64,000 bases of DNA, taken from NCBI GenBank assembly GCA_015179125.1, contig WHVA01000096.1:211380-275379 (forward strand). Direction: 5' to 3'. Position 1 is the stretch's first letter. Each line of letters starts with the position of its first letter. Position numbers and translations under genes: made by a program. This DNA comes from Gautieria morchelliformis. Its lineage: Eukaryota; Basidiomycota; Agaricomycetes; Gomphales; Gomphaceae. The notes under the pieces are model-generated. The model worked only from the letters and a program-made list of their open reading frames with translations, was not told where the DNA came from and searched no databases. Positions 1-10,653 of this stretch are shown piece after piece.

Positions 1-959
1 GTTGATTCCTCTCATGTGAGGCGCATATGTTCTAGGAAGGTTGAGTATTCATAAATACATTGATGTCGACTCCGTACCTCTGTCTGTAAGGAGGAAACAG
101 TAGCAACGGTGCTCATTATGAACATACTCCCCATGGACCATCCCAGGATTCCCAGTACACCTTCGCTACGGTCGGCTGTGGGTCGTGGAAGTGATAGTGA
201 GCTGCGGAACGCCGTGGGTTACAAGGAAACATTTGGGCAGTCCTTTTACCAGACATCGGACGAAGATCAACTTGAGTCGACCGAATGCTTCCAAGCCAGC
301 TGCTGCCAGGGTGGCGCCTAGTATGGGATGTGGCAGGATACTAGCTCGGGCATTTATGCCATATGAATGCGGAGACTCGGAGGCCGCAGGCAGCGGTTCC
401 GAAGGAGGTCAGGGGTCAGGCAGGGCCGTCAAAAAAGACGGGGCCGTAGCGCAGCTCACGTTCTGATCTCATCCATCCCGCTGCACTGATTCCGGAGTGA
501 GCCTTTGCATGGTGGACCGAGACGCGAGACGGCAAGCAAAGCGCCAAGCTAGCAGGGAGACCGCGCAGACTAAGCAGCGAACATGGGTGGCGGGCATTCG
601 ATCAAATTATCAGCCATCGGGACTTGCCCAATGGTGCGAGTATTTACAATGTATGAGTGGGTTTCGAATTCCTTCTGCTGCCAACAATTCATCCTGTGCA
701 TCGTCGCATGAGAGCCCACGTGGTGTGGTGACACGTCTTGATAAAGAGTAGCCTAAGGGAAATGGAGTTATAGTCGAAGAATTGCTATTCGTTTATTAGT
801 TAGCTTGTCGCTGCAGAAAGTTGAGCACGAGCTTGGACACAGGCTTTCGGCAAAATGCGGGAAGCGTACCACGCCAACTCTCCGGATGCACATGTACAGT
901 TTGGTGTAAATTCTAGTCCGACAACCTTTCCTCAAAAGACGCTTTAGTAGTCCGTCGCC
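1..959. other. No recognisable gene
   Basis: Only short open frames with no family resemblance are visible on either strand. The last part presumably holds the promoter and 5' UTR of the ribosomal protein gene that begins at 960. It could also contain the end of a gene lying outside the window, but nothing here supports that directly. Confidence 0.4.
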
Positions 960-1689
960 ATGGCTGAACAAGTCAGTTACTCCGCTGAAATTGACTTTGA
1001 GAAACTGACATGCCATGTGGCCTCCCTTTAGATTGAGAAGGCTTACCAAAAACAGCACTTGTTTCAAAACGCGAAGGCCCGCGGTAAGTGCTGTTTTATT
1101 CTTTTGACCTCGCTCATCTATGTTTTCCAGGTGGTCGCAAAGTAGCTACTAAGGATAAGCGATGGTATAAGGACGTTGGTCTAGGTTTTAAGACCCCTGC
1201 GGAAGCGATTAATGGCCACTACATTGGTACGACTATAGCGATGATTCAAGCATCAGGACCAGTGACTTATGGCGGTGATACCTTTCAGACAAGAAGTGTC
1301 CTTTCACTGGTGACGTATCTATCCGTGGGCGGATCCTCACTGGCAAGGTGGTGTCTACGAAGATGACACGAACAATAATCATCCGGAGGGATTACTTGCA
1401 CTACATTCCCAAATACAGTACGTATCTATATATGTTCCGAAGATGTCCGTCATAACTAGTCGACTAGACCGTTATGAAAAAAGGCACAAAAACCTCGCTG
1501 TCCATGTCTCGCCAGCATTCCGTGTTGAGCTAGGAGACATTGTGACTGTTGGTAAGTGTGCTATGATACCGTGTGTGCATCACTAAAGATGTTTAAGGTC
1601 AATGCCGACCTCTTTCCAAAACTGTTCGTTTTAACGTTCTCCGAGTGGCGAAGAGTAAGGCCTCTACCAAGACCTTTGGAAAGTTCTGA
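960..1689 (+). CDS. RPS11: 40S ribosomal protein S11 (uS17)
   Basis: Component of the small cytosolic ribosomal subunit. Six exons: 960-971, 1032-1083, 1131-1226, 1289-1417, 1468-1551 and 1598-1689, summing to 155 codons (154 residues), the usual length for eukaryotic S11. The spliced product shows family blocks such as [16 protein letters not shown], the [14 protein letters not shown] stretch, [15 protein letters not shown], and the end TVRFNVLRV followed by a short basic tail. The first exon is only 12 nt (MAEQ), so the start is fixed by splicing and not by a long open frame. Five short introns follow the habit of highly expressed fungal ribosomal genes. Every junction uses GT-AG and the frame closes exactly. 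Identification is by family pattern; an orthologue search was not run. Confidence 0.95.
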
Positions 1690-2053
1690 GGATGTGTGCA
1701 GTTGTAGACATATATCCTATCCTTTACCTCTGTTCTCACATGTCGGCTATGCTATGGTTATGGAATCGAAAGCGCATCCATCATATTCAACACTAAGCTG
1801 GGCCGAGACTCTGAATTTGTAGTTGACTCCTATGACCGTACATATACGCCCACAAATCATCGCGTGAACGACTGACGTTCGCAGTCTCGTTTGCGTTCGG
1901 CCACCATATCCATCTTCTTCCGATATCCAACCATCGTTCCCCTTTACAATCACAAATACGCTCATTCCATTACCACCACATTACTCTTTCAAAGTGGCGC
2001 CTCTTACTTCCTTATTTGCCAGACTCTCGCGGTCGCAATCCCCCTCGCCTGGC
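1690..2053. promoter_or_regulatory. Intergenic, upstream of PPZ phosphatase
   Basis: Spacer of 364 bp between two genes on the same strand. It holds the 3' end of the uS17 transcript and the pyrimidine-rich leader of the phosphatase gene (runs of ctcttc and ccctt around 1910-2000). No specific operator or TATA box can be claimed. Confidence 0.35.
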
Positions 2054-3711
2054 ATGGGCAACCAACCCTCGAAGAAATCCAAGAAAGGTACCAAGGATAA
2101 AGACAAGGATGGGAACGCAAATGGCGTGGTTGGTGACGATGGCCAAAGCATCACGACCACTTCGGAAACCCTTACTCCCCAAGGAAGTCTATCGAAAGGA
2201 TCCATGTTGTCTGATAGCACTCTGAAGCCGTCCAAGTCAAACGAGGAGACCGCCAATGGCGACTTTATGGGGGACGCGGGCACGCCAACTATTGCAGTTT
2301 CCCCTCCGGACAACGAGGTTGGTGGCGTGACCAGTATTCGCTCTGTGAATGGTTTATCCAATCCGTCTACATCGACATCCTCATCCTTGGTCCCTGCTAC
2401 TACATCCTCTGACCTGCACACCTCTTCCACCTCTGGAGCGCCGTCTGCACGACAGCGGTCCGATGCACTCGCCCCACTTGACATACCCGCAACCCAGACA
2501 ATTCTGTCGAACCCAACGCCTGGGCTTCCTCCACAACCAGGATCTGCTCCTACAGGAGCATCATTCTCCGATGCAAATATGAAACTCAAGTCTATTGACA
2601 TCGATGACATGATCCAGCGGTTACTAGATGTTGGTTACACAGGCAAAGTCAGCAAGTCGGTTTGTCTCAAAAACGCAGAAATCACTGCTATCTGTCTCGC
2701 GGCACGCGAAGTATTTCTTAACCAGCCGACACTCATTGAGCTCTCGCCTCCGGTAAAGATTGTCGGCGATGTTCATGGCCAGTATTCGGATCTCATTCGT
2801 CTTTTCGAGATGTGCGGCTTTCCGCCCTCTGCAAACTACCTCTTCCTTGGGGACTACGTTGATAGAGGGAAGCAGAGTTTGGAGACCATTTTGCTACTAC
2901 TCTGCTACAAGGTCAAGTACCCCGAAAACTTCTTCCTTCTACGGGGGAATCATGAATGCGCTAACGTCACCCGAGGTGAGTTTCCTTGGATTAGGCAATA
3001 CTTTTTCAGCGCTCAATTAAAACCATGCTAGTGTATGGCTTCTACGACGAGTGCAAAAGACGATGTAACATCAAGGTTTGGAAGACTTTCATAGATGTTT
3101 TCAATTGCCTGCCCATTGCCGCCATCGTGGCATCAAAAATATTTTGCGTACATGGAGGACTTTCGCCGTCTTTACATACTATGGAAGACATACGACGCAT
3201 TCAGCGGCCAACGGATGTTCCAGATTACGGCCTTCTGAACGATTTACTATGGTCGGATCCTTCTGATACCGCGCTCGATTGGGAGGATAACGAAAGAGGC
3301 GTCAGCTTTTGCTTCGGGAAGGCAATTATTAACGACTTCCTCAGTCGCTACGACATGGACCTCATTTGCCGAGCACATATGGTCGTTGAAGATGGGTATG
3401 AGTTTTGGAACGACAGAACATTGGTCACCGTGTTTAGTGCACCAAATTACTGTGGAGGTATGACAAGTTGATCCAATTCATGTCCTGCTATCTGCTGAAG
3501 CCATACGACGCAGAATTTGATAACTATGGCGCGTGCATGAGGTATGGGTTTTGAACGTGTTATCACCCTTACTCATCTGCGTCTAAGCGTCTCGGATGAT
3601 TTACTTTGCGCTTTCGAGCTGCTAAAGCCTCTGGATGGACCGGCTCTACGCAAAGAAATGACAAAGGCGAAACGGAAGAGGTTTGTTGCCCGTCATATGA
3701 ACAGTTTATAA
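2054..3711 (+). CDS. PPZ1: Ser/Thr protein phosphatase PP-Z (PP1-like catalytic domain)
   Basis: Metal-dependent phosphatase; in yeasts Ppz proteins act in cation homeostasis, cell-wall integrity and cell cycle. Exons 2054-2975, 3032-3457, 3514-3541 and 3588-3711 give 499 residues. The start at 2054 is preferred over an in-frame ATG at 1994 because it yields [11 protein letters not shown], a typical N-myristoylation signal as in yeast Ppz1. Residues about 10-180 are Ser/Thr/Pro-rich and disordered, also typical. The catalytic domain shows GDVHGQY, GDYVDRG, RGNHE, the HGG motif, CRAHMV and SAPNYCG, so all metal-binding and catalytic motifs are present. The protein ends in a basic KAKRKRF tail. 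Plain PP1 is less likely because of the long N-terminal extension. Confidence 0.93.
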
Positions 3712-4388
3712 ACCCAATATTTACTACGATCGTGGTTGCAGTTTACAGATGTCCGGCTCGCCTGGTGCATAGTGAATATATTGGGTCGGCTTACCAGTTG
3801 GGCTGGTCATTAATGCTGGATAGGTCCGACCTTTAATAAGGGCTTGAACGGGTGTAGGTCACGTCGACATGCACACGGGGTACTCTAGGTGGCGTTGATG
3901 GTTTCCCCAGACTGGCCATAGGTCATGTTTCGTCCTTTCTCCAGTTTGGTTTGATGTCGCTATACAAGGGCACCTGAGGCCTGTCCGGCCGGAGGCCCTG
4001 TACGCGTCCGATCAGGGAGCGATTTATTATTCTTCTCGGCTTATTCCTGCACCATCCCTTCATCATACCTTACTCTATCACTCGTTCTTTTCGTGAACTC
4101 TGTACGGTGCATGATCATTTCGCCTTTTAACGTTACTTGTACTTCTTTTCATCTCATGTGCAACATTATCTCGCAATTCCAGTTACCATACTCTCGGTAT
4201 TTCCGAGCACTCCATTTACTAATGCGTAAAGGTGTTGTCAACTCTGTCGACATTGCGGTTGTGTAATGGTTGCACAACTTGACATATAATTTAGATTTTT
4301 ATCCACCACAAGGGTTTACCTCGGGGATAATATTTTCCCCAGCTGAATACGATACGGTTCTACAGGCTTGCGAAGCTCTAATTACACA
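3712..4388. other. Convergent intergenic spacer
   Basis: Lies between the 3' ends of the PP-Z gene and the minus-strand transporter gene. It contains T-rich and pyrimidine-rich stretches and no convincing open frame. It presumably carries both 3' UTRs and polyadenylation signals; no element can be named. Confidence 0.35.
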
Positions 4389-5824
4389 TTACTTGTGTCG
4401 ATGAATCATATCTAACGCAAGAACTCCGAACGCAGCAACTATCATGCCAGATCCTAGCAAGCTCCATAATGTTATTGATTCGTGGTTGAATAAGAAATCA
4501 GTGAGGAGGACGAGAACGATCGTTAAAAGATTTCCGACTGATGTTAGGACGGGACCCCACAGTCCCAGGAGGATCTAAGAGACAATCAGATTCTAGAGTG
4601 TATACCAATATAAACACTGACCATGAAGCAAGAATTGAATACTACACCTGCAATCGCGATAGCTACCACACACCAAAGGGTGAGACTATCTGGGGGTAGC
4701 GTGAATCGCTCTACGGATAGCCAGTGCAAGATAGGAAAACCAGTGGCAAGTGATAAAACCGTACAGATGCCCATGCACGAGGTCAGGAAGTTCGCATAAA
4801 GACCAAATGGTGGCTTTTCCGTCTCCTCGTTTTCGTCCCCGGGTGAGCGGCGTTGGCCCGACACAAGTGATGTTCTAGAGTCGGAAGCCTCGGACAGACT
4901 GTCATACGCGAATGGCGTAATGTTGTCATCACCTTCTACTTCTTCAGAGTCGTTTGGCAATGCAGCATATCGTTTGTACAGCACTTGGTATAATGCGTAG
5001 GAAATGGATGCCACAAGGGTCAAAACGTCTCCAACAACGGGTGCTGTCGGACCTTTGTGATGTGACTTTAAGGCATCCGCGCCTGGTATATTAGAGGATG
5101 TGGAGCCTCCATACACGTCGAGCATCACACCGATAGAAGCTAGGAGGACTGCTCCCAGCTTCCGGAACTCCCACTTCATGCGATACATCCAGACAGTCAG
5201 GACATAAACCCAAAAGGAATTAGTATTCCATAGGGCAGTGACGTCCCCAATACTAAGACAAATGGATGAAGCCGCATTGTTGTACGTTCATAGCAAGAAG
5301 CTGGACTTACGATGACAGAGATACAGAAGCGTACCATAGTAGTCCGGGAATGTTGATTCCTGTAGCCAATGCAAAGGAAAGGACAATGAAACGTGCGGTA
5401 GGAAATTGACCCTTCTCGGATCGATTAGCATCTCCAGGAGATAATCGCCCGGCTATAGTTGCGGTGAGAGATGAGATATATGACTTTACGGGCTTCCGAG
5501 TTGTCAATATAAGATACAGTAGATGGGTTGGGAAGATAACCATGAGGGAGGAGTGCGCAATGAAGCTGTAAAGAAGAATCATATCCAAGTATAAATTATC
5601 ATATAGATGACATACAGGAGGAAGAATGGCTGTCGAAAACCGAGTGTTCCTTGGACATACTGTCGGAGAATGAGCTATGACTTCATTTAGCAGTGAACCT
5701 TTCTCACCTGGGTCAGTGAGCTCTGAACCACAAAGGCCGCCAGAGCAAATATAAAGACCAAAATTGCAACCAGTCCTCCCAAAGCTCGTGTGGAAGCCAT
5801 GGGCAGGGCGCGAGGTTCTGTCAT
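4389..5824 (-). CDS. DMT-superfamily transporter, SLC35F/EamA-like
   Basis: Polytopic membrane transporter of the drug/metabolite type; the fungal relatives are the vacuolar YML018C and THI74 proteins. Substrate is unknown. Minus-strand exons 5824-5708, 5659-5616, 5565-5311, 5252-4622 and 4574-4389 sum to 410 residues. The product has about ten hydrophobic segments, an acidic Ser-rich loop near the middle, and SLC35F hallmarks: DVTALWNTNSFWVYVLTVW in the first half and GLWGPVLTSVGNLLTIVLV in the second. The start used is the ATG at 5824; a second in-frame ATG at 5800 is equally possible. It is divergent from the bL36m gene with 112 bp between starts. Confidence 0.85.
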
Positions 5825-5936
5825 TTAATCGAAAGATTGGAAAAAATTAGCTCTAGCGAGTGCATGTGCTGCCACTCGTATATGTAGTCGAGGTTAGGAG
5901 AACCCAGCGGCGTACGTAAGACACGGCATTACCATC
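5825..5936. promoter_or_regulatory. Divergent promoter between transporter and bL36m
   Basis: Only 112 bp separate the two start codons, so both promoters and 5' UTRs must share this stretch. No consensus element was identified. Confidence 0.45.
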
Positions 5937-6253
5937 ATGCTACGACATCTATTTGCGACAGGCAGGCCAGTTCTGTCTCTATTACGACCTAAACCATTAT
6001 CGATCGCTCGTTTCTCCCCGTCCCTACTCAGAGGGCTCGCACCGGCCGCTTCGGACCTTCCCCACCTAGCACGAGGCATGAAAGTTCGTTCGTCGGTCAA
6101 ACGACTTTGTGACGGGTGTTCAGTGGTCATACGAAAAGGCAGAGTATATGTTTTATGTTCGAGGAATCCAAAACATAAACAAGTGAGTATGAGCCGTTTT
6201 CTCGGCGTATGTTACTTAGGACTAAGTACCGGAACGTGCAGCGGCAAGGTTGA
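5937..6253 (+). CDS. Mitochondrial ribosomal protein bL36m
   Basis: Bacterial-type L36 of the mitochondrial large subunit. Exons 5937-6182 and 6242-6253 give 85 residues. The first about 47 residues are basic and hydroxylated with no acidic residue in the first 39, as expected for a mitochondrial targeting peptide. The mature part [17 protein letters not shown]...NPKHKQRQG has the zinc-ribbon cysteines and histidine of L36 (CDGC, then C and H near the end). The last exon encodes only RQG and the stop codon, fixed because KHKQRQG is the conserved family terminus. The open frame runs on through the intron without the conserved end, so a splice-blind caller would give a wrong C-terminus. Confidence 0.9.
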
Positions 6254-6381
6254 AGGATGTTCTCATACGCTGGCTTTATGGGATTCGTTTGTAAAGGGGA
6301 GGGCTACGCGCAGCGATAATTTGTCCAGCTCAAAATCCAGATGTTCAAAAGACTGGGGCCGTTGTGCCATCACCGTCGTTC

Positions 6382-7052
6382 CTACACATCTCGGATCCAC
6401 ATTTGAAACTCGTACTCTACACCGTTTTCAGTTTGAACACCTCTTGCCACCTCGAAGCCAACCCAAGCCTCCAGCGCTTCGTGAGATGCCTGATTCCAAC
6501 CGGATATGCTTCTAAATTCAGGAAAAAAGACATCACAGTCGTCAAATGCCGGCGACAAGACGCGCGTAAGGAGAATACGATCGACAACCGGTAAGGCAGG
6601 GGTTAACGGTTTGAGTGCGAGGGTTTCCCTGTAGACTGATGCACCACCGATGACGAAGCGTCGATTTATTCTCGTGGATGTTGGAAGGTCAGAGAGGCGA
6701 GACAACGCAACTTCAAGACTCCTCTCCACCAACGAGGGAGAAGGGCTCTGACTTTGCCCTCTGAGCCTCTCGTTACTCGTTGGAATTAAAAGCACACGAG
6801 GGATACACACAGGTCATGCTTCGGATTACTGGTGATAATCACGTTGACTCTGTCGACGAGAGGTCTCCTGCTCTTGGGGATGCTCTCCCAAGTCTTCCGG
6901 CCCATAATAACGGCATTCACGTGTTCTGAAGGAGCAGCCTTGGTGACACGCGCAAAATACGCCATCTCTGACGGAAGTCGCCATGGGAGATGGGATCCTT
7001 GCCCTATTCCGTTTGTGCAAGTCGCGGCAACAATGAGTGTGAGCGAAACCAT
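6382..7052 (-). CDS. DFR1: Dihydrofolate reductase
   Basis: Reduces dihydrofolate to tetrahydrofolate with NADPH for thymidylate, purine and methionine synthesis. Exons 7052-6811 and 6760-6382 give 206 residues, the usual size. Family motifs: [11 protein letters not shown] near the N-terminus, [12 protein letters not shown] (substrate pocket), [12 protein letters not shown] (NADPH binding), [11 protein letters not shown] and a C-terminal region ending EFQMWIRDV. The 50-bp intron is placed by GT-AG signals and restores the frame after the PKHDL segment; the donor could shift by a few bases. The gene converges on bL36m with 128 bp between stop codons. Confidence 0.93.
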
Positions 7053-7213
7053 CTCTATATTACGTCATCTATATGAATCTCTTTCCCGACTAGGACAACC
7101 GTCTAATATTTTTCAAACTCTCGCGTCTCAAATATCAAATTCTCAATGCTTTTTCCACTGGATGCACTGGTTCTGAGTGGGGTTTTCCTGTACTTACTTC
7201 GTATAAGCTTGAT

Positions 7214-8008
7214 ATGATAGCGAATCGACAAGCAAGGTTTCCCCTCGTGACCCGAGCGGCGGCGAACCTGCTTTGTGTTCTCGGTGAGCAACGCTCACCT
7301 CCGCCCAACCCACAGTTTTCGCATCCATGCAGTCTAAACTGGAGCCTTGCGGCTTCGTGTCACCTCGATCGGTCAACATCTCCGCACTGTTCAGTCCCGA
7401 GATCAGAAGTAGCTCCTAACAAGCAGAGACTGTTTCGAACAGCTTCCCCAGGACTCACTTGTCACCACCAACTTCTGTTCTGTGGTCTGCCCAAGGATTG
7501 TGCGGCTGCTGATACCGGCAGTGGTATGCAACGTTGATTGACCCCTTTGCTTGAGGGCCTGCGGCTCCAACAGACTGCTTGTCCCACTATAAGTACCTAA
7601 TGTTACATCAACCTTAGTAGCTAGAATTGAATATTGAAGGTTACAGACCTTTTACATAATATGATTATCAAAATTTCAGAAATTGTGCTTGTGTGGCAGC
7701 TAGAAGTGAACCACGACTGTGTATTTGTGACATCTCAATGGCTTTAAATTCTGCAGAGCTCAACTCTTATGTCAATTCATGAAAAATGGTTCATTTTGTA
7801 GCGTTTTGGAGCTAATCTGCTGGATGATGAAGCAATCAATATCCGACCGTATGTATTGAATCCAGCAGCAAGCAGCTACACGGTGGCAGAAATCTACTGT
7901 ATGAAGAGGGCTCTGGAGAGAGAGAACGTGCACGGGAATCATGGAGATGACGTCATGCGTGATGCACCGGAATCAATGCAATCATTAATGCCAGACTCTT
8001 ATGTTTGA
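7214..8008 (+). CDS. Candidate small multi-exon gene, unknown function
   Basis: Not recognised. The best evidence is a clean frame from an acceptor at 7801 to a stop at 8008, encoding about 68 residues (ANLLDDEAINIRPYVLNP and onward), with codon use like the neighbours and ending 25 bp before the stop of the converging minus-strand gene. Upstream, a plausible first exon begins at an ATG near 7328 (MQSKLEPCGFVSPRS) followed by a possible very short intron with a ctaac branch site. The middle exons could not be joined without ambiguity. It may equally be two gene pieces or a decayed gene. The region 7053-7213 shows nothing. Confidence 0.3.
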
Positions 8009-8033
8009 ACAAGGAAAGCGAAGATTTCAGGGT

Positions 8034-9319
8034 TCACTGGCACTCCCGAACGTCCTTTGACTCCCTGTCCGATTTCTGATCTGTTATAGTGGCCATCCTG
8101 TCATCATTAGAAAAGATCTCTCTGTGCTGATCACGTACTTCCACCATCTGTCGAGCCGAGTAATCTTCGCTGTCATGAAGTCCTACGCTCTCGCGACTAT
8201 CATCTCCACGCAGACGCGCCTGAAAACGTGAATCCGTTGGTGATAATGCATTTTCCTCTTCATCACGGCGTGTACGGTTTGAAGTTGGTGAACCTCGTTT
8301 AGCCGACGAACACTGTGGCGGCGCAAACGAGGTTAGAATGTGGGGAGGCGGCACCGGAGGAGCGTATTTCCCCTCGGACGAGATCGGCTTCGACGGATCT
8401 CGCGCATGGAATGTCCCATTGAGCAGTGGATATGTAGAAGGCGAGTAAATTCCAGAAGTAGGACTATGGTCGCCATGAAATTCGTGGCGGTGCGATGATT
8501 CGGACGTACGGGCGTGATTCACGGAACGCTCGTTGTACATACGGCCCGCGGGGTGGAGGACAGATGGCAATCCCACGAACATTGAATCATTCTGCATTGG
8601 TGAGTGCAAGCGGCCGCTCCCCATCCCTAAGATGGGCTCCGGATAAATCAAGTATGGATTAGGTCCAAATGGTCCACCGAGGTCTTTGTCAATTACACTA
8701 TCCACCGGTGTGCCATCTTCGAAAACAGATTGTAGCCGCTGATTCATCGGTTGACCATCGTCATCCGAATTCCCGTCATCTAAGGGAGGAACCCTTATGC
8801 CAGCTGCCATCATAGCCGCGGTGGTGGTGTCTCTCCCCGCTATTCTTTTCCTTGTTCGTCGGCGGTAGAGGATAAAGGCCCAAACTACCATGGATGGAAC
8901 CAATAGACCTATCATTATGGAAACAGCAGTAATTGCACCTTTGTTGTCCGAAAATCTAATGTAACAATGAATAGCACATTGTAGTCCGCCGAGTGGCAAC
9001 TTGAATATACTAACTGGGACACACTGCCGGAGCCCGTATTCGGGCTCAAAGTCGGGTTGAGGATGACCGTCTCAGTGACTACACTCCCACACAAGGTACT
9101 TGATGAAAACAAAGTTGCGAGAGCAGAAGGTACGGTCGTCACAGACCCCACTTCGGTGTCGATTGAGGTCGGCGCTGCTGTAGCAAAAGTCGCCACTAGC
9201 GTTGTTGAATAGGACTGATTATGTTCGGCTGTTATTAGATCGGAGAGGCTTGTAGGTTCATGGCTCAGTGTTACTGTGGTGCTCGTGCTTGTAATCACAG
9301 GTACCGTTGAGTGGGCCAC
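8034..9319 (-). CDS. Ser/Thr-rich single-pass membrane protein (C-terminal exons)
   Basis: Function unknown; the layout resembles fungal mucin-like surface sensors. Two exons are clear: about 9319-9015 and 8955-8034, joined across a 59-bp intron to read SVSQFSDNKGAITAVSIM. The upstream exon is rich in Ser, Thr and Val with short acidic spots (extracellular stalk). It is followed by one membrane segment, AVSIMIGLLVPSMVVWAFIL, then the stop-transfer cluster YRRRTRKR and a cytosolic tail of about 270 residues, disordered, Pro/Ser-rich, ending about 8034. The N-terminus and signal peptide lie further upstream (9320-10200), where Ser/Thr-rich fragments in changing frames indicate several small exons that I could not join. 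Confidence 0.6.
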
Positions 9320-10653
9320 CGACGAGGAATCCGAAGGAGAGGCAGGGGGGAATGGGGGCGGGGAGGGGAAGAGGAGGGAAGCGGTGGGGAGGAAATTTTA
9401 TAAGTGGTGCCAGATGCGGATGACAAAGATAATGATGTCGTATGGGAGGATCTACCCAGCGACAACGTAGTTAACAAGAGATGTTGGAATATGAGGGGTA
9501 CTGATCCATGTCCATATACACAGAGAGGCGACTTACGACAAGCCAGGGTCAGAAGGCTGGAGTTTACTAGACAGGGGGTCGGAGAAGACAAGCGTGGATG
9601 TCATTTTCTGAGATGTTGGAGAGGATGTCGATAATGCCCGTTATGATGACGGGAGTATATACGGGGCTTACGATGGGCTCTAAATAAGACTGGACGGAAA
9701 CGGGTGTCGATAGCCTGTGATGATGATGATGTGAATGATTGTGACCCTGAGGATTCCTCCACCGACGATACGGTATTTCTAATGGTGAACACGGTAGACA
9801 GTCAATGTGTGGGAACCGGTGTCGATGTCTCCTGTGATGATGGTGCTGATAGTGGTTATGAACCTGACGTTCTCTCCACAGACGATACGGAATTCCCGAT
9901 GGTCTCAACACGAGAACTACTACCTGTGCAAGGGGTGAATGAGTTGGTCATGGCCATGATAGCATCAGTAGATTGTGTAGGAATCATGTAGAAATTGATG
10001 TGGAGGATATGGGGGTGGTCGGCGTGGACAGAATTGAATTGGTGTCGAGAGATGTATACACCGAAGATATGGAAAGGGCGAAATTCGGTGAGGATAACGA
10101 CATCATAAACATGTAGGTAAATTGAGACGTCCGGACAAGTTGATCCAGTGGAGTGGCAGGAGACGTCGCCGGAGGGGTAATCAATAGACATCGCGAACGA
10201 GACAGTTAGTTAGAGTGCAGGAGGGGAACATTGGAGGAAATGGAAGACTACTATTACACTCCAACAAAGTGCCAACGTCCTGTCAATTGGAACATACTCA
10301 CTACAAGATGTCGGCGTTGAACCAGATAGAGACGAAGTTGCCTCACAAATATAGAGCCCGCTCAACAGGTAGTGGAGGACAAGGGATTCGATCAACGAAA
10401 TGGCTCAAGGCTGGTTAAGATTAAATGGACATGATGTGATGGTATTGTAGGAAGGTTTATTGCCATATGATATCTTGGCCGCGTTCTCTCTCCTCTACAA
10501 TAGGCGGACCTGCGCCCTGAGACCTGAGACAGGGCGTATGACCGGTGCGGCTACCGTTTGCCACCCAAAAAAGTGGGAGGTTTGCCATTCTACAGTAAAA
10601 GCGGGTTCGATGGGCGGTTCGATTCGCCTCCGCGGCCCCATAGCCGTGACATT
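9320..10653 (-). other. Probable 5' exons of the Ser/Thr-rich membrane protein, plus spacer
   Basis: The minus strand holds several Ser/Thr-rich open stretches in different frames: 9591-9310, about 9792-9601 and 10184-9984. Two related segments read roughly NSVSSVERTSGS and NTVSSVEESSGS, suggesting an internal repeat in the extracellular stalk. A donor gtaagtcgcc near 9536 supports splicing. No complete exon chain was found. From about 10200 to 10653 nothing is recognised beyond the 3' flank of the EED-like gene. Confidence 0.4.

Noticed and set aside
1981..2610. 209-codon minus-strand frame
   Set aside because: Antisense to the disordered N-terminus of the PP-Z phosphatase.
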